Shown here: piece after piece, positions 1 to 8,049 of the stretch
Position numbering within the stretch: position 1 is the first letter of the stretch
Layout: every line of letters starts with the position of its first letter
From: Treponema socranskii subsp. buccale
GTDB lineage: Bacteria; Spirochaetota; Spirochaetia; Treponematales; Treponemataceae
Length of the DNA: 64,000 nt
Assembly (NCBI RefSeq): GCF_024181585.1
Contig: NZ_CP054258.1
Coordinates: forward strand, 186,001 to 250,000
Direction: 5' to 3'
Translations under genes and position numbers: made by a program
Notes under the pieces: model-generated
Told to the model about the DNA's origin: nothing
What the model saw: the letters and a program-made list of their open reading frames with translations, nothing else
The model's database searches: none

Positions 1-809
1 CCGAAATCAAAAACCTGAATTCGTTCCGCGCGATAAAAGACGCATGTACCTATGAAGCAAAACGCCAGCTCAAAGAATTCGAAACCGATCGGCAGCCCTT
101 TAATGCGGGTTTTAAAGTGACGATGGGCTGGGACGAAGCGAAAGGCGAAACGGTCGTTCAGCGCACGAAGAATTCATTCGTCGATTACCGCTTTGTCGTC
201 GAGCCGGACATCAAACCCTTCAGCGTCAGCGAAGCGCTTATCGCGCGGGCAAAAGAAGCGGTCGGCGAGCTGCCCGAAACGAAGCGCGTGCGTTTTATGA
301 AAGAATACTCTCTTTCTTCGTTCGATGCGGAAACGCTGACTGCGACGCGCGAGCTTGCGCTGTGGTTCGAAGAAGCCGCAAAAAAATCGAAGAGCCCGAA
401 GCGTGCCGCAAATCTCATCCTCACCGAACTGCTCGCAGTTTTAAACGAAAAGCAGGAAACGATCGATTCCGTTTCGATTACGCCGCTGCACATCGCGGAA
501 CTTGCAGACGCCCTCGAATCCGATACTATCACGAGCAAGCAGGGAAAGGTCGTTTTCGAAAAGATGCTTGCAACGAAAAAGCTGCCGTCTGAAATTATAA
601 AAGAAGAAGGCATGGAGCAGGTAAACGATACCGGCGCGATCGAAAAGATCGTCGAAAGCGTGCTTGCCGCAAATCCGCAGGCCGTCGCCGATTTTAAAAA
701 CGGCAAGACGAATGCGCTCGGCTGGCTTATGGGGCAAGTGATGAAAGAGTCGCACGGAAAAGCGAATCCGAAACAGGCGACCGAAATGCTCAAGGAAAGA
801 CTTTCGTAA
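1..809 (+). CDS. gatB: Aspartyl/glutamyl-tRNA(Asn/Gln) amidotransferase subunit B, C-terminal part
   Basis: The reading frame is open from the window edge (first full codon at base 3) and encodes 268 residues, so the start lies upstream. It begins at the conserved EIKNLNSFRA segment of GatB, which binds the tRNA acceptor end. The rest is the helical linker and the C-terminal YqeY-like tail domain, ending near GWLMGQVMKESHGKANP. GatB works with GatA and GatC to turn misacylated Glu-tRNA(Gln) or Asp-tRNA(Asn) into the amidated form in the cytoplasm. No gatA or gatC is visible, but only the downstream side can be seen. An internal ATG at 117 is not the start because conserved GatB sequence continues upstream of it in frame. 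Confidence 0.95.
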   Translation, partial: EIKNLNSFRAIKDACTYEAKRQLKEFETDRQPFNAGFKVTMGWDEAKGETVVQRTKNSFVDYRFVVEPDIKPFSVSEALIARAKEAVGELPETKRVRFMKEYSLSSFDAETLTATRELALWFEEAAKKSKSPKRAANLILTELLAVLNEKQETIDSVSITPLHIAELADALESDTITSKQGKVVFEKMLATKKLPSEIIKEEGMEQVNDTGAIEKIVESVLAANPQAVADFKNGKTNALGWLMGQVMKESHGKANPKQATEMLKERLS

Positions 810-865
810 AAGGCGGGATCAACGCGCAGCGGGATCGGGCGCTGTGCCATACGTTCTTCATCCCT

Positions 866-1114
866 CTATTCGTTTTGCAATAACGTATCAAGCGTTGTAT
901 TCAAAACTTTTGAAAAAGCTAGAAGCTCTATATCTGTAACGAACCTTTTTCCGCATTCTATGCGCTGAACGGCGTTTTTGTCGAGGTCGATACCGAAAAG
1001 CTGCATTTTATCCGCCAGCGCACGCTGAGAAAGTAACGGATCGGCGGCTTTTCGCAATCGTGAGATATTTTTCCCTGAAATATTGTTTTGATCGCCGTTT
1101 CTGTTTTTATACAT
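866..1114 (-). CDS. Small XRE-family helix-turn-helix regulator
   Basis: An 82-residue protein that is almost entirely one Cro/CI-type helix-turn-helix domain. It carries the pattern ISRLRKAADPLLSQRALADK ... IDLDKNAVQRIECGKRF ... ELLAFSKVLNTTLDTLL. It has no sensing domain, so it is probably a simple repressor. It is transcribed away from the three-gene operon starting at 1224. The shared intergenic region holds two inverted repeats built from TGACA/TGTCA half-sites, which suggests autoregulation and control of that operon. The region is richer in AT than the flanking housekeeping genes, which fits acquired DNA. The operator link is inferred. Confidence 0.8.
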   Translation of the reverse strand: MYKNRNGDQNNISGKNISRLRKAADPLLSQRALADKMQLFGIDLDKNAVQRIECGKRFVTDIELLAFSKVLNTTLDTLLQNE

Positions 1115-1118
1115 ATTT

Positions 1119-1139
1119 TTGACATCTACTGCTTGTCAA
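1119..1139. promoter_or_regulatory. Operator-like inverted repeat, proximal to the XRE gene
   Basis: TTGACA and TGTCAA face each other across 9 bases, just upstream of the regulator start at 1114. The right arm overlaps the -35 hexamer (TTGTCA, 1133-1138) of the rightward promoter. The same TGACA half-site occurs in the second palindrome at 1167-1197. Binding by the adjacent XRE protein is an inference. Confidence 0.5.
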
Positions 1140-1161
1140 TATCAAAAATATATCTTATAAT
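1133..1161 (+). promoter_or_regulatory. Promoter of the 1224-2679 operon
   Basis: TTGTCA at 1133-1138 and a perfect TATAAT at 1156-1161 are separated by 17 bases. The expected start of transcription falls at the edge of the palindrome at 1167-1197, so a bound repressor would block initiation. Confidence 0.6.
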
Positions 1162-1166
1162 CATCT

Positions 1167-1197
1167 TATATATGACATTCACTGGATGTCATATATA
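1167..1197. promoter_or_regulatory. Operator-like 12-bp inverted repeat
   Basis: TATATATGACAT and ATGTCATATATA form a perfect 12-bp inverted repeat with a 7-base spacer. It lies between the rightward promoter and the start at 1224, and covers the predicted transcription start. Its TGACAT core matches the half-sites at 1119-1139. It is the best operator candidate for the divergent XRE regulator. Confidence 0.6.
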
Positions 1198-1223
1198 GAG
1201 TATATGTACAAGGAGGCTGAAAA

Positions 1224-1547
1224 ATGGCAAGCATCATTTTGGGGGTAATCGGGTTATTTTTTGTTTTGTTGGGATTAATTCCGCTGTTGGGAATTATGAA
1301 TTGGCTGGGAATTCCCTTACTGGTTATAGGATTAGCGTTCGGGATTGCAGGTATTGTGAAAAATAAAAGACGCGGTGCAAATATTGCCGGAACAATAATT
1401 TGCGGTATTTTTATGATTATCGGTACGGTCAGACTTATAGTCGGAGCTTCCATGATGACAAATGCCGCAAAAGCTCTGCCGAATACGGTTGAAAAATTGG
1501 ATAATACAATTGAAAAGCTGAATGATCTTTCAAATTCGTTAAACTAA
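1224..1547 (+). CDS. Small membrane protein, DUF4190-like
   Basis: A 107-residue protein with three hydrophobic segments (about residues 4-22, 26-44 and 52-75), an NKRRG turn between the second and third, and a polar coiled tail with repeated EKL/DNT turns. The glycine-rich first half resembles small DUF4190-type membrane proteins, but the match is loose. AAGGAGG at 1210-1216 is a strong ribosome-binding site for the ATG at 1224. It is the first gene of a three-gene run with a lipoprotein and a small protein, apparently under the XRE regulator. The function is unknown. Confidence 0.7.
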   Translation: MASIILGVIGLFFVLLGLIPLLGIMNWLGIPLLVIGLAFGIAGIVKNKRRGANIAGTIICGIFMIIGTVRLIVGASMMTNAAKALPNTVEKLDNTIEKLNDLSNSLN

Positions 1548-1565
1548 AACCGTGCAGGAGTTTTT

Positions 1566-2402
1566 ATGAAAAAAATTATTATTCGGATATGTGTTTTTGC
1601 AGCATGTATGAGTCTTTTTACCGGCTGTATGTCTACCGGGACAAAAAACGAAGAGATTGTTTATACGGAAATAGACGGTAATCAAGATAATTGTAAAAGT
1701 ATTGCAACAGAAAAGATAGAAGCCGGTAGTAAATGGTTTAAAATAATAAATGCATCTATTAGCAAATACGGAGATTCCGAATGCTCTGTCAGCGGTATAA
1801 TAGTTAATGCAACATCGTTTATACAAGACAATCCCGATTTTTTTGAGCGAATTGAATTCGACAAAAAATATACAGTATATATAAAACTGAAAAAAGAAAG
1901 GTTTTTCCTGTTTTTCGTAGATACATCGCTTGTATTAGAAAGAATTGAAGGATTAAGAACCGTAGACGAAATAAGAACAGAAAAAGCCGAAAAAGAGGCT
2001 GCAGCAGAAAGAGCAGCAGAAGAAAAAAGGATAGCGGAAGAAAAGGCAAGAGCCGAAAAACGGAAAATTCTTAATGAAAAAGCAAGCGTTCTTGCAAAAG
2101 GATATGTATATCACGGCATTGATGAAAGCGATAAAAATGCGAAACTTTTTGACGGCGGCGCATTGGAAGCCGGACACGCATATTATATTTCATCATATCT
2201 GATTTCTGCGGGTGGTAGTATGGGTGGAGCTATCGTCAGTCTTTTTAGCGATCCTCATTACCGCTATGTAAACTACATAAGTCAAAAAGTAAAAGGTGAA
2301 GTGATCAATGCTGAACGTTCAATTTTCGGGGATATAAGCGTTGTAGTAGCCGGAGGAAAAGCACCTATGTATATACCTGTCATTCTCGGAGTAGTAGAAT
2401 AA
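1566..2402 (+). CDS. Lipoprotein with charged coiled-coil middle
   Basis: A 278-residue protein with a basic N-terminus, hydrophobic stretch and lipobox LFTGC (Cys about residue 21), so it should be lipid-anchored. Residues about 135-175 are a highly charged Ala/Glu/Lys/Arg coiled coil. The C-terminal ~90 residues are a compact glycine-rich domain ending in VVVAGGKAPMYIPVILGVVE. CAGGAG at 1554-1559 is a good ribosome-binding site. It follows the small membrane protein by 18 bases and is probably co-transcribed. I do not recognise the family. Confidence 0.75.
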   Translation: MKKIIIRICVFAACMSLFTGCMSTGTKNEEIVYTEIDGNQDNCKSIATEKIEAGSKWFKIINASISKYGDSECSVSGIIVNATSFIQDNPDFFERIEFDKKYTVYIKLKKERFFLFFVDTSLVLERIEGLRTVDEIRTEKAEKEAAAERAAEEKRIAEEKARAEKRKILNEKASVLAKGYVYHGIDESDKNAKLFDGGALEAGHAYYISSYLISAGGSMGGAIVSLFSDPHYRYVNYISQKVKGEVINAERSIFGDISVVVAGGKAPMYIPVILGVVE

Positions 2403-2421
2403 ATAAAGGAGAAAAGCTCAT

Positions 2422-2679
2422 ATGGACATTAAAGATTTTACCGATGAGGTCATTGCTTTTAAAAACAAGTCGATAACCGACGAAGTATTTTTACTTATTC
2501 AAAATAACAGAGATTTTATGCAAAAATATTTGCAGTTGGTTGAAGAAAAAGGTCTTGCAGCTGTCAACAGACATATAGGTTCGGCTGTGGTGCATAAATA
2601 CGGATTATCGGGGGAAGAAGGAAATATCAATAAAGAACCGAAAAGTACGCTTATTTCCTCTCATCAAAAATTTGAATAG
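2422..2679 (+). CDS. Small hypothetical protein
   Basis: An 85-residue protein, mostly polar and helical, with no signal peptide or membrane segment. AAAGGAGA 11 bases ahead of the ATG supports the start. It ends the operon with the lipoprotein. Its low-GC composition matches the other genes of this block. Residues 20-55 (EVFLLIQNNRDFMQKYLQLV) look like a helical hairpin of the kind seen in small mobile-element proteins, but I cannot assign a function. Confidence 0.6.
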   Translation: MDIKDFTDEVIAFKNKSITDEVFLLIQNNRDFMQKYLQLVEEKGLAAVNRHIGSAVVHKYGLSGEEGNINKEPKSTLISSHQKFE

Positions 2680-2711
2680 CGGTTTGGTGCTGTATAATAT
2701 TTTTAATCACC

Positions 2712-2745
2712 ATACCCCCGATGAAAACATCGGGGTATATTGTTC
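2712..2745 (+). terminator. Probable terminator after the accessory operon
   Basis: ATACCCCCGATG, AAAA loop and CATCGGGGTAT form a stem with one unpaired C, followed by the T-rich stretch tattgttctt. It lies 35 bases after the last gene of the operon and before the insertion sequence. Confidence 0.5.
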
Positions 2746-2881
2746 TTATAAGGCGATTGAACTCGGTTATGTACTGCACCTCATATCTCACTCTTTTTTG
2801 TGACACTGTTTTTGTTTTGTATTAGCATTGATTAGGATGCAAAAACCTCATCATCGGTAAAAAAATCTAAAAACATTTATA

Positions 2882-4119
2882 CACGGAAATCAAGTTTTGC
2901 CCAAAAGCGGTAATAATGCTTGAGGATTCATAAGAGCACGGAACATAATACCGTTCAACGGCAGCTTCGATTGTGTCTCCCGCTTGTGTATGCGGATTAT
3001 GTTAAGCGCACATTTGTGCAGCATATTGAGATTCTGCTGTATGTTCTTACTCTGCACCCTGCATCTGTCCTCGTCAAAATGTACATCCAACAGCCAATGC
3101 ATCGTTTCTACCGACCATTCCTTTCTTGCATGATGGAGCAGCTCTTCCGCTCGTAACGCTTTGCTTGAAATATAATAATGCCATTCTTCCGTCACGCCTT
3201 TGCTCGTCTCAAATCGCGTATGAAGTGCTCCAATGCATTTGAGTTCCGGCCATATTCTGCCGCCCGGCTGCCATGAAACATCTGTACTCGTATACGCACT
3301 GCGCCTTTCCTTCCGACCATGTCCCTTTTCCGTTCGCGTGATGCTGTCCATCTTCGCTCTCAGCTTCGTATCCTGAACATACTCCGCGATATCGTTCATA
3401 AGTGCTTCCTGATTGCCCTTCGCGCTTAACAAATAATCCGCTTCCGCCCCAATTATCGCTTCGGCAGTCTCTATTTGACAGTTCATTGCGTCTGCAACCA
3501 CCATACAGCCCTTAATTTCAAGCTCTTTTATCAATTCCGGTACAGCCGGAATCTCATTACTCTTTGATTCGACTGTTCTCTGGGCAAGTGTCAATCCCAA
3601 TTCTCCGATCTGTGCACTGATGATATGCAAGGGATTGTCGTATTTTTTCATCTTTCCCGTTGAACGGATAGCTTTTCCGTCTATGGCTATCGTCAACGGC
3701 TGCTTCTTTTTCTTCTTGCTTTGTTCTTCCTCTTCCGTCTCAAGTTTTGCTGCAAGATCCGGTACAACCGAAGCAACCCATTGTTTCATACACTCATTCA
3801 ATGATTCCGGACGTATGATTGCAAGCAGGCTTAACAGCCACCAATAGCACGGTATCCGTTTGATCCCGAAGGTTTCTTCCAGAAACTTTCTGACATGTTC
3901 GGTTGTTGCCCATTCGTGGATTTTCTTTACGCTTTGCAAATCGCACAGGCTTCCCAAAATCACGATGATAACCGCATCTTGTACGCTGCAAAAATACCCG
4001 TCGTATTCCCGTTCCGTCTCAAGCACTGCAAGTGCATCTTCTAATGTTTCCCACCTCATGCTCTTACTTTAGCATTTTATCGACTTTTTAAATAGGGGGC
4101 TTGAAAATTGATTTCCGTG
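2882..4119 (-). mobile_element. ISAs1-family insertion sequence, complete
   Basis: The 1238-bp element carries one transposase gene. Its ends are inverted repeats: CACGGAAATCAAGTTTT from 2882, and CACGGAAATCAATTTTC read inward from 4119 on the other strand. The 9-mer ACATTTATA stands immediately outside both ends, at 2873-2881 and 4120-4128. This is the target duplication expected for the family (8-10 bp). An intact gene, intact ends and a perfect duplication indicate a fairly recent insertion. The right end is only 54 bases upstream of the next gene start (4174). Confidence 0.9.
2890..4059 (-). CDS. ISAs1-family DDE transposase
   Basis: The 389-residue length is normal for ISAs1 transposases. 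The N-terminal ~95 residues are the DDE_Tnp_1-associated domain (DAVIIVILGSLCDLQSVKKI). The catalytic core follows: first Asp in AIDGKAIRST, second in MVVADAMNCQ, and the family signature WSVETMHWLLDVHFDEDRCR carrying the Glu. No frameshift or internal stop is seen, so the enzyme is probably functional. It would cut and join the element's inverted repeats. Confidence 0.93.
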   Translation of the reverse strand: MRWETLEDALAVLETEREYDGYFCSVQDAVIIVILGSLCDLQSVKKIHEWATTEHVRKFLEETFGIKRIPCYWWLLSLLAIIRPESLNECMKQWVASVVPDLAAKLETEEEEQSKKKKKQPLTIAIDGKAIRSTGKMKKYDNPLHIISAQIGELGLTLAQRTVESKSNEIPAVPELIKELEIKGCMVVADAMNCQIETAEAIIGAEADYLLSAKGNQEALMNDIAEYVQDTKLRAKMDSITRTEKGHGRKERRSAYTSTDVSWQPGGRIWPELKCIGALHTRFETSKGVTEEWHYYISSKALRAEELLHHARKEWSVETMHWLLDVHFDEDRCRVQSKNIQQNLNMLHKCALNIIRIHKRETQSKLPLNGIMFRALMNPQALLPLLGKT

Positions 4120-4160
4120 ACATTTATATGCGTACTGTGGCGCAGCCGCCCTTTTTTCGC

Positions 4161-4166
4161 TATACT
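4161..4166 (+). promoter_or_regulatory. -10 hexamer 7 bases before the start at 4174
   Basis: TATACT ends 7 bases before the ATG with no Shine-Dalgarno sequence between. The mRNA would then begin at or next to the start codon. This repeats the arrangement seen at 10217, 17645, 17820, 20591, 41150, 46750 and 51890. No convincing -35 hexamer is visible. Confidence 0.45.
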
Positions 4167-4173
4167 GTCAGCA

Positions 4174-4971
4174 ATGGCATCGATCGATTTTTTGGCATCG
4201 GAAATAACAAAGCGCTGCGGCACCGTGCAGCGCGCGCGGGGCTGTTTTTTGTATACGCGGAAAGGCGTGCGTCTCACCGACCTCTATCGGGAAGGAGGGC
4301 GGGCGATCCTCGGTTGGAAGGGAGGCGCGGCGCTGAAAATTTTTAAAAATACGCTCGACCGCGGACTTACCGGAAGCTTCGATACGGATTATGAGGGGCG
4401 CATCGCGAGGGCGGTGAGTTCGCTTATCGGGGATGAGCGCGTCGCGTACGTGTATACCGACCGTGCTTCCGCGTTGAAAACGGCGTTGGCGTTTTCGGAG
4501 AGCAGTACCGCTTTTTGGAAGCCGTGGAATCCGAATATTTCCGACTATCGAAAAATCGACTGTGTTATCGTAACGCCGCCGTTTCCGTGGGCGTGTGCGT
4601 TATACTTTGTCGCAGTTCATCCGTCCGTACGTCGAGAGCGTATCGATGCCGGGTTTGTTCCGGCGGCATGCGAGCGCATTCCGGCAGCCCTTGCGGCAGC
4701 TGCGGTGAGGGCGATCTACGATTGTATCGCTTCGGTAAATCGCTTCGAAGAAAAAGATTGGTTTATCTACGATACGGTTTTAACAAAATATTGGACGCGC
4801 GAAGGGCCCTACCTCTATCCGAAAATCGCGGAAGCGCGCTATGCCGATTTTTTGCTGCACTGCCTTGACTGCGAGGTAGTCGTAAGCTGCGACTATAATG
4901 TGCCCTCGATCGTTCCGTTCGGCGCGGACAGGGGCGTATTTACGAAGTTGAAAAATACTCCGTTCGAGTAA
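4174..4971 (+). CDS. Conserved treponemal-type hypothetical protein
   Basis: A 265-residue soluble protein with no signal peptide. The N-terminal segment (CFLYTRKGVRLTDLYREGGRAILGWKG as a pattern, about residues 25-50) recalls the N-terminus of fold-type I PLP enzymes. No lysine-containing cofactor motif is apparent, so an aminotransferase activity is not supported. I chose ATG 4174 because upstream in-frame starts (4108) lie inside the insertion sequence, and because a TATACT hexamer sits 7 bases ahead. The recent IS insertion ends 54 bases upstream and may have removed or replaced upstream control sequence. Function unknown. Confidence 0.7.
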   Translation: MASIDFLASEITKRCGTVQRARGCFLYTRKGVRLTDLYREGGRAILGWKGGAALKIFKNTLDRGLTGSFDTDYEGRIARAVSSLIGDERVAYVYTDRASALKTALAFSESSTAFWKPWNPNISDYRKIDCVIVTPPFPWACALYFVAVHPSVRRERIDAGFVPAACERIPAALAAAAVRAIYDCIASVNRFEEKDWFIYDTVLTKYWTREGPYLYPKIAEARYADFLLHCLDCEVVVSCDYNVPSIVPFGADRGVFTKLKNTPFE

Positions 4972-4997
4972 TTGCAAATCGATTGTTGGGGAAAACA

Positions 4998-5291
4998 ATG
5001 GCGCAAGGGGATATACTACTGTCGATTATTAAACTGGTGCTGGGCGGCATTTCGGCGTTTTGTGCGATCATGCTGTGGTCGAAAACGCGGGATGCCGCAT
5101 GGATGTCGCTCGCTGCGGGCGTCGTAACGTCGTATGCGAGTTTCGTGTATGATATGATGACAAAACTCGGCGTCATCCTTCCGAACGCCTTGACCGTCGC
5201 CGGCATTCCGCTTCCGACGCTTTTGTTCGCCGTCGTGCCGAGCTGTTTTTTTATCATTTCGTTTATCCTCATGATCAGGCGGAACCGATGA
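4998..5291 (+). CDS. Small membrane protein
   Basis: A 97-residue protein with three predicted membrane helices (about residues 6-25, 31-50 and 70-92) and a short basic C-terminus (RRNR). ATG 4998 was chosen over an in-frame TTG at 4983 because TTGGGG lies 6 bases ahead. The stop overlaps the next start (ATGA at 5288-5291), so the two genes are translationally coupled. Function unknown. Confidence 0.7.
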   Translation: MAQGDILLSIIKLVLGGISAFCAIMLWSKTRDAAWMSLAAGVVTSYASFVYDMMTKLGVILPNALTVAGIPLPTLLFAVVPSCFFIISFILMIRRNR

Positions 5292-5740
5292 CGACCGCTG
5301 CCGCGTCTTATTGGCAAAAATTTTTGCAGAAAAGGGGACATAATCCCGTCGGCCGCTGCGCCGGCGAAATGTGTTTTGAAGCGGAGGGATTTTTCGGCGA
5401 CGAGCTGCTCGCGCTTGTGCTTGCGGGAAAAAAGACTGCATTTTTTTCAAGCTATGCTTCGTATATTATAGATAACGAAGAGCTCCCCGCATCGGGAGAA
5501 ATGTACGTGGTGCTTGACAGAAGCGGTAGTCCGCGGTGTATTATCGAGCTGACTTCCGTGCGGATCGTTCCGTTTTGTGAAGTGACGCACGAAATGGTGA
5601 TCGCGGAAGGCGAGGACGAATCGCTTGAAACGTGGCGTGAAAAAGAGAAGGGATATTTGGAAGACGAGGGAGAGATCGTCGGTTTTGCATTTGCCGAAGA
5701 TATTAAACTTGTTTTTCATGAATTCCGTATTGTCGATTAG
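5288..5740 (+). CDS. ASCH-domain protein
   Basis: A 150-residue protein matching the ASCH fold: KKTAFFS replaces the usual K(S/T)xT turn near the start of the domain, followed by PASGEMYVVLDRSGSPRCII and SVRIVPFCEVTHEMVIAEGE. A C-terminal helix carries ESLETWREKEKGYLEDEG. ASCH domains are related to PUA domains and are thought to bind RNA or modified nucleosides; some members are amidohydrolases. The ATG overlaps the stop of the upstream membrane-protein gene by four bases. Confidence 0.85.
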   Translation: MTTAAASYWQKFLQKRGHNPVGRCAGEMCFEAEGFFGDELLALVLAGKKTAFFSSYASYIIDNEELPASGEMYVVLDRSGSPRCIIELTSVRIVPFCEVTHEMVIAEGEDESLETWREKEKGYLEDEGEIVGFAFAEDIKLVFHEFRIVD

Positions 5741-5742
5741 AT

Positions 5743-5764
5743 TAAATTATTAATTAATAATTTA
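5743..5764. repeat. 22-bp AT-only perfect palindrome
   Basis: Bases 5743-5764 consist only of A and T and are perfectly self-complementary around TTAATTAA. The site falls between the ASCH gene and the small membrane protein at 5825. It could be a protein-binding site or a weak terminator, as no T-run follows. Confidence 0.5.
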
Positions 5765-5824
5765 AGGAAAGTTACCGAAAACGGAAATTTTGGAAACTTT
5801 CGATTATTGTTAGGAGGTATCGGT

Positions 5825-6241
5825 ATGGCAACGACGGAACGGCGTTCGATCGGGTATATGCTTACTCAGATCGCGCTCGGTTTGTATTTTTTCGTGACGG
5901 GAATTTGGACGCTGCAGGGCGGCAACGGCAATGAAATTGCAGCGGCGGTAAAATCGGTTACCGGCGGAGACACGGCGAGGATCGTCTGCCTTGTGTTCGG
6001 AATCATCGAAGTGCTTGCGGGTCTTTTTTTGCTGCTCCGCATATTCGTGACGTTCAGTTCTCCGATCGACACGATTCTCATGGTCATCATCATGATCGCG
6101 TGGATCGCGGCGATCGTGCTGCTCGACTTTATCGGCAGGGGCGCGCTGCCGTCGGGGAGCATCGATTCGGTTTTGCGCTGGCTCAGTACGCTTTCGCGGC
6201 ACTTGCTCGTGCTCGGCGGGATCGTTATCGTAAAAAATTGA
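5825..6241 (+). CDS. Four-helix membrane protein
   Basis: A 138-residue protein with predicted membrane helices at about residues 10-28, 48-70, 76-96 and 112-134. The sequence GYMLTQIALGLYFFVTGIW is the first. The start at 5825 is set by TTAGGAGG about 8 bases ahead. It resembles small DoxX-like or DUF-type membrane proteins in size, but no defining motif is visible. It ends next to a hairpin element (6246-6397) that should act as its terminator. Confidence 0.7.
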   Translation: MATTERRSIGYMLTQIALGLYFFVTGIWTLQGGNGNEIAAAVKSVTGGDTARIVCLVFGIIEVLAGLFLLLRIFVTFSSPIDTILMVIIMIAWIAAIVLLDFIGRGALPSGSIDSVLRWLSTLSRHLLVLGGIVIVKN

Positions 6242-6245
6242 AAAC

Positions 6246-6397
6246 AAAAAAGGGGCTGTCTCAAAAGTCGGTTACTTTTTCGACAGCCCGTCGAGTTTAA
6301 AATTAAGTCTTTATATTGTAATGACTTAATTTTAAACGTCGCACATAAAATCAAGGAAGCTGTCCAAAAACTGAAGTTTTTGGACAGCCCCTTTTTT
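6246..6397. repeat. Hairpin repeat element, copy 1 (MITE-like, bidirectional terminator)
   Basis: A 152-bp element bounded by perfect 15-bp inverted repeats, AAAAAAGGGGCTGTC and its complement. It contains three stems: GGGCTGTC/GACAGCCC; CGAGTTTAAAATTAAGT paired with ACTTAATTTTAAACGTCG; and GCTGTCCAAAAACT/AGTTTTTGGACAGC. A second full copy, inverted and about 90% identical, lies at 15393-15539. In the last stem the second copy has CTTTCC/GGAAAG where this one has CTGTCC/GGACAG, a compensated change. T-runs at both outer ends mean each outer hairpin reads as an intrinsic terminator outward. It lies between convergent genes. Confidence 0.8.
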
Positions 6398-6516
6398 ATC
6401 CGCGTTCCATTTTGTCGAATCGGCGAATACCGCTGACGACACGCCTGTGTGCGGCACACCGCCTGACAATGCAGACGATGTCCTTATGTACGACCGCCGT
6501 CCGGAAACTTCTGCTT

Positions 6517-8049
6517 TTACCGCGCGTATTCTACGATGCGCGTTTCGCGTATCATCGTGATTCTGATCCTGCCCGGATAGCGCAGATCCGATTCGATTTG
6601 TTTTGCGATATTCTGTGCGAGCGGTTTTACTTCTTCATCGCCCACTTTCGCGTTGTCGACGAGGATGCGCAGTTCGCGGCCGGCTTGAATCGCGTACGCT
6701 TTTTCTACGCCGGAAAAACGTTCCGCCGTCTGTTCGAGGTTTTCAAGACGCTTGACGTAATTGTCGATCGTTTCTCGCCGGGCTCCCGGACGTGCGGCCG
6801 AAATGGCATCCGCGATCTGCACGTACACCGCTTCCGTACTCGTCGGTTCGATGTCGTTGTGGTGAGCCGCGATCGCGTTGATGACGCGGGGATCTTCGCC
6901 CATTTTCCGTGCGATTTCCGCACCGATTTCCGCGTGATTTTGATCGCTTTCCGTTTCGGCTCCTTTGCCGATATCGTGGAGCAGCGCCGCGCGTTTTGCA
7001 AGTTCGCGGTTTCCGCCGATTTCCGCAGCGAGGGCGGCCGCGATCATCGCCACTTCTTTCGAGTGCGTAAGCACGTTTTGCCCGTAGCTCGTGCGGAAAT
7101 AAAGCCGTCCGAGCGCTCGCACACCTTCCGTCGGCATATTGTGGATGCCCAAATCGAACAGCGCTTTTTCGCCTTCTTCGTAAATCTTATTTTGCACCTC
7201 GTGCGTAACTTTTTGCACGATTTCTTCGATACGCGCGGGGTGAATGCGGCCGTCGGATATGAGCCGTTCGAGCGCAACCTTTGCGATCTCTTTGCGCACC
7301 GGATCGAAACATGAAATGACAACCGCTTCCGGCGTATCGTCGATGATGATATCGACACCGGTAAGCGTTTCGAGCGTACGGATATTGCGTCCTTCCCGCC
7401 CGATAATACGGCCCTTCATTTCATCGCTCGGAAGCGATACCGTCGTAACGGTAATATCGCTCGTAACTTCCGGCGCAAGGCGTTGAACGATCGTCACAAG
7501 CACATCGCGCGCCTTTTTTTCCGCAGTAAGCTGTGCTTCCTGCTCGATTTTATTGAGCAGTGCCTGCGCATCGTGGCGGGCGTCGTTTTCGAGGTTTTTG
7601 ATGATGAGCTCTTTTGCCTGCTGCTGCGAAAGCCCCGACACGTGTTCGAGACGTTTGCGGTATTCTTCTTCCTGCGTCATAACCGACGCTTCGCGTTTTT
7701 TCAGCGATTCGACGCGATCGACGAATTCCTTATCGCGCTTTTCGTAGTCGGCAGCCCGTTGATCGAGGAGCTCCTCTTTTTTATTTACGCGGGCTTCATA
7801 GCGCTGTACTTCGGCCCGTCGTTCTCTGTTTTCCCGTTCCTGCTGGTTTCGTTCCCGAATGAGTTCATCTTTTGCATTGAGCAAAATTTCTTTTTTCTGT
7901 GCTTCAGCTTCTCGAATTGCATCCTGTTTTACACGTTCAGCTTTTTGTTCTGACGCAGATAGTTGAAATCTGGCATACAGCCATCTAATAATCCATCCAA
8001 GAATAATTCCTGCAATCGGGAGAACAATGAATAAAATGATAGTATTCAT
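6517..8049 (-). CDS. rny: Ribonuclease Y
   Basis: A 510-residue protein with the full RNase Y plan: one N-terminal membrane helix (MNTIILFIVLPIAGIILGWI), a long charged coiled coil to about residue 200, a KH domain with GRIIGREGRNIRTLE, and an HD domain with LLHDIGKGAETE and NAIAAHHNDIEP. It is the membrane-bound endonuclease that starts mRNA decay. ATG 8049 is chosen because AAGGAGA lies just ahead; a longer frame to 8106 adds unrelated residues before the membrane helix. It is transcribed alone and converges on 5825-6241 across the hairpin element. Confidence 0.96.
   Translation of the reverse strand: MNTIILFIVLPIAGIILGWIIRWLYARFQLSASEQKAERVKQDAIREAEAQKKEILLNAKDELIRERNQQERENRERRAEVQRYEARVNKKEELLDQRAADYEKRDKEFVDRVESLKKREASVMTQEEEYRKRLEHVSGLSQQQAKELIIKNLENDARHDAQALLNKIEQEAQLTAEKKARDVLVTIVQRLAPEVTSDITVTTVSLPSDEMKGRIIGREGRNIRTLETLTGVDIIIDDTPEAVVISCFDPVRKEIAKVALERLISDGRIHPARIEEIVQKVTHEVQNKIYEEGEKALFDLGIHNMPTEGVRALGRLYFRTSYGQNVLTHSKEVAMIAAALAAEIGGNRELAKRAALLHDIGKGAETESDQNHAEIGAEIARKMGEDPRVINAIAAHHNDIEPTSTEAVYVQIADAISAARPGARRETIDNYVKRLENLEQTAERFSGVEKAYAIQAGRELRILVDNAKVGDEEVKPLAQNIAKQIESDLRYPGRIRITMIRETRIVEYAR

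Noticed and set aside
4108-4173. Start of the 4174 gene at 4108.
   Set aside because: The first codons fall inside the insertion sequence, so the extension is an accident of the insertion.
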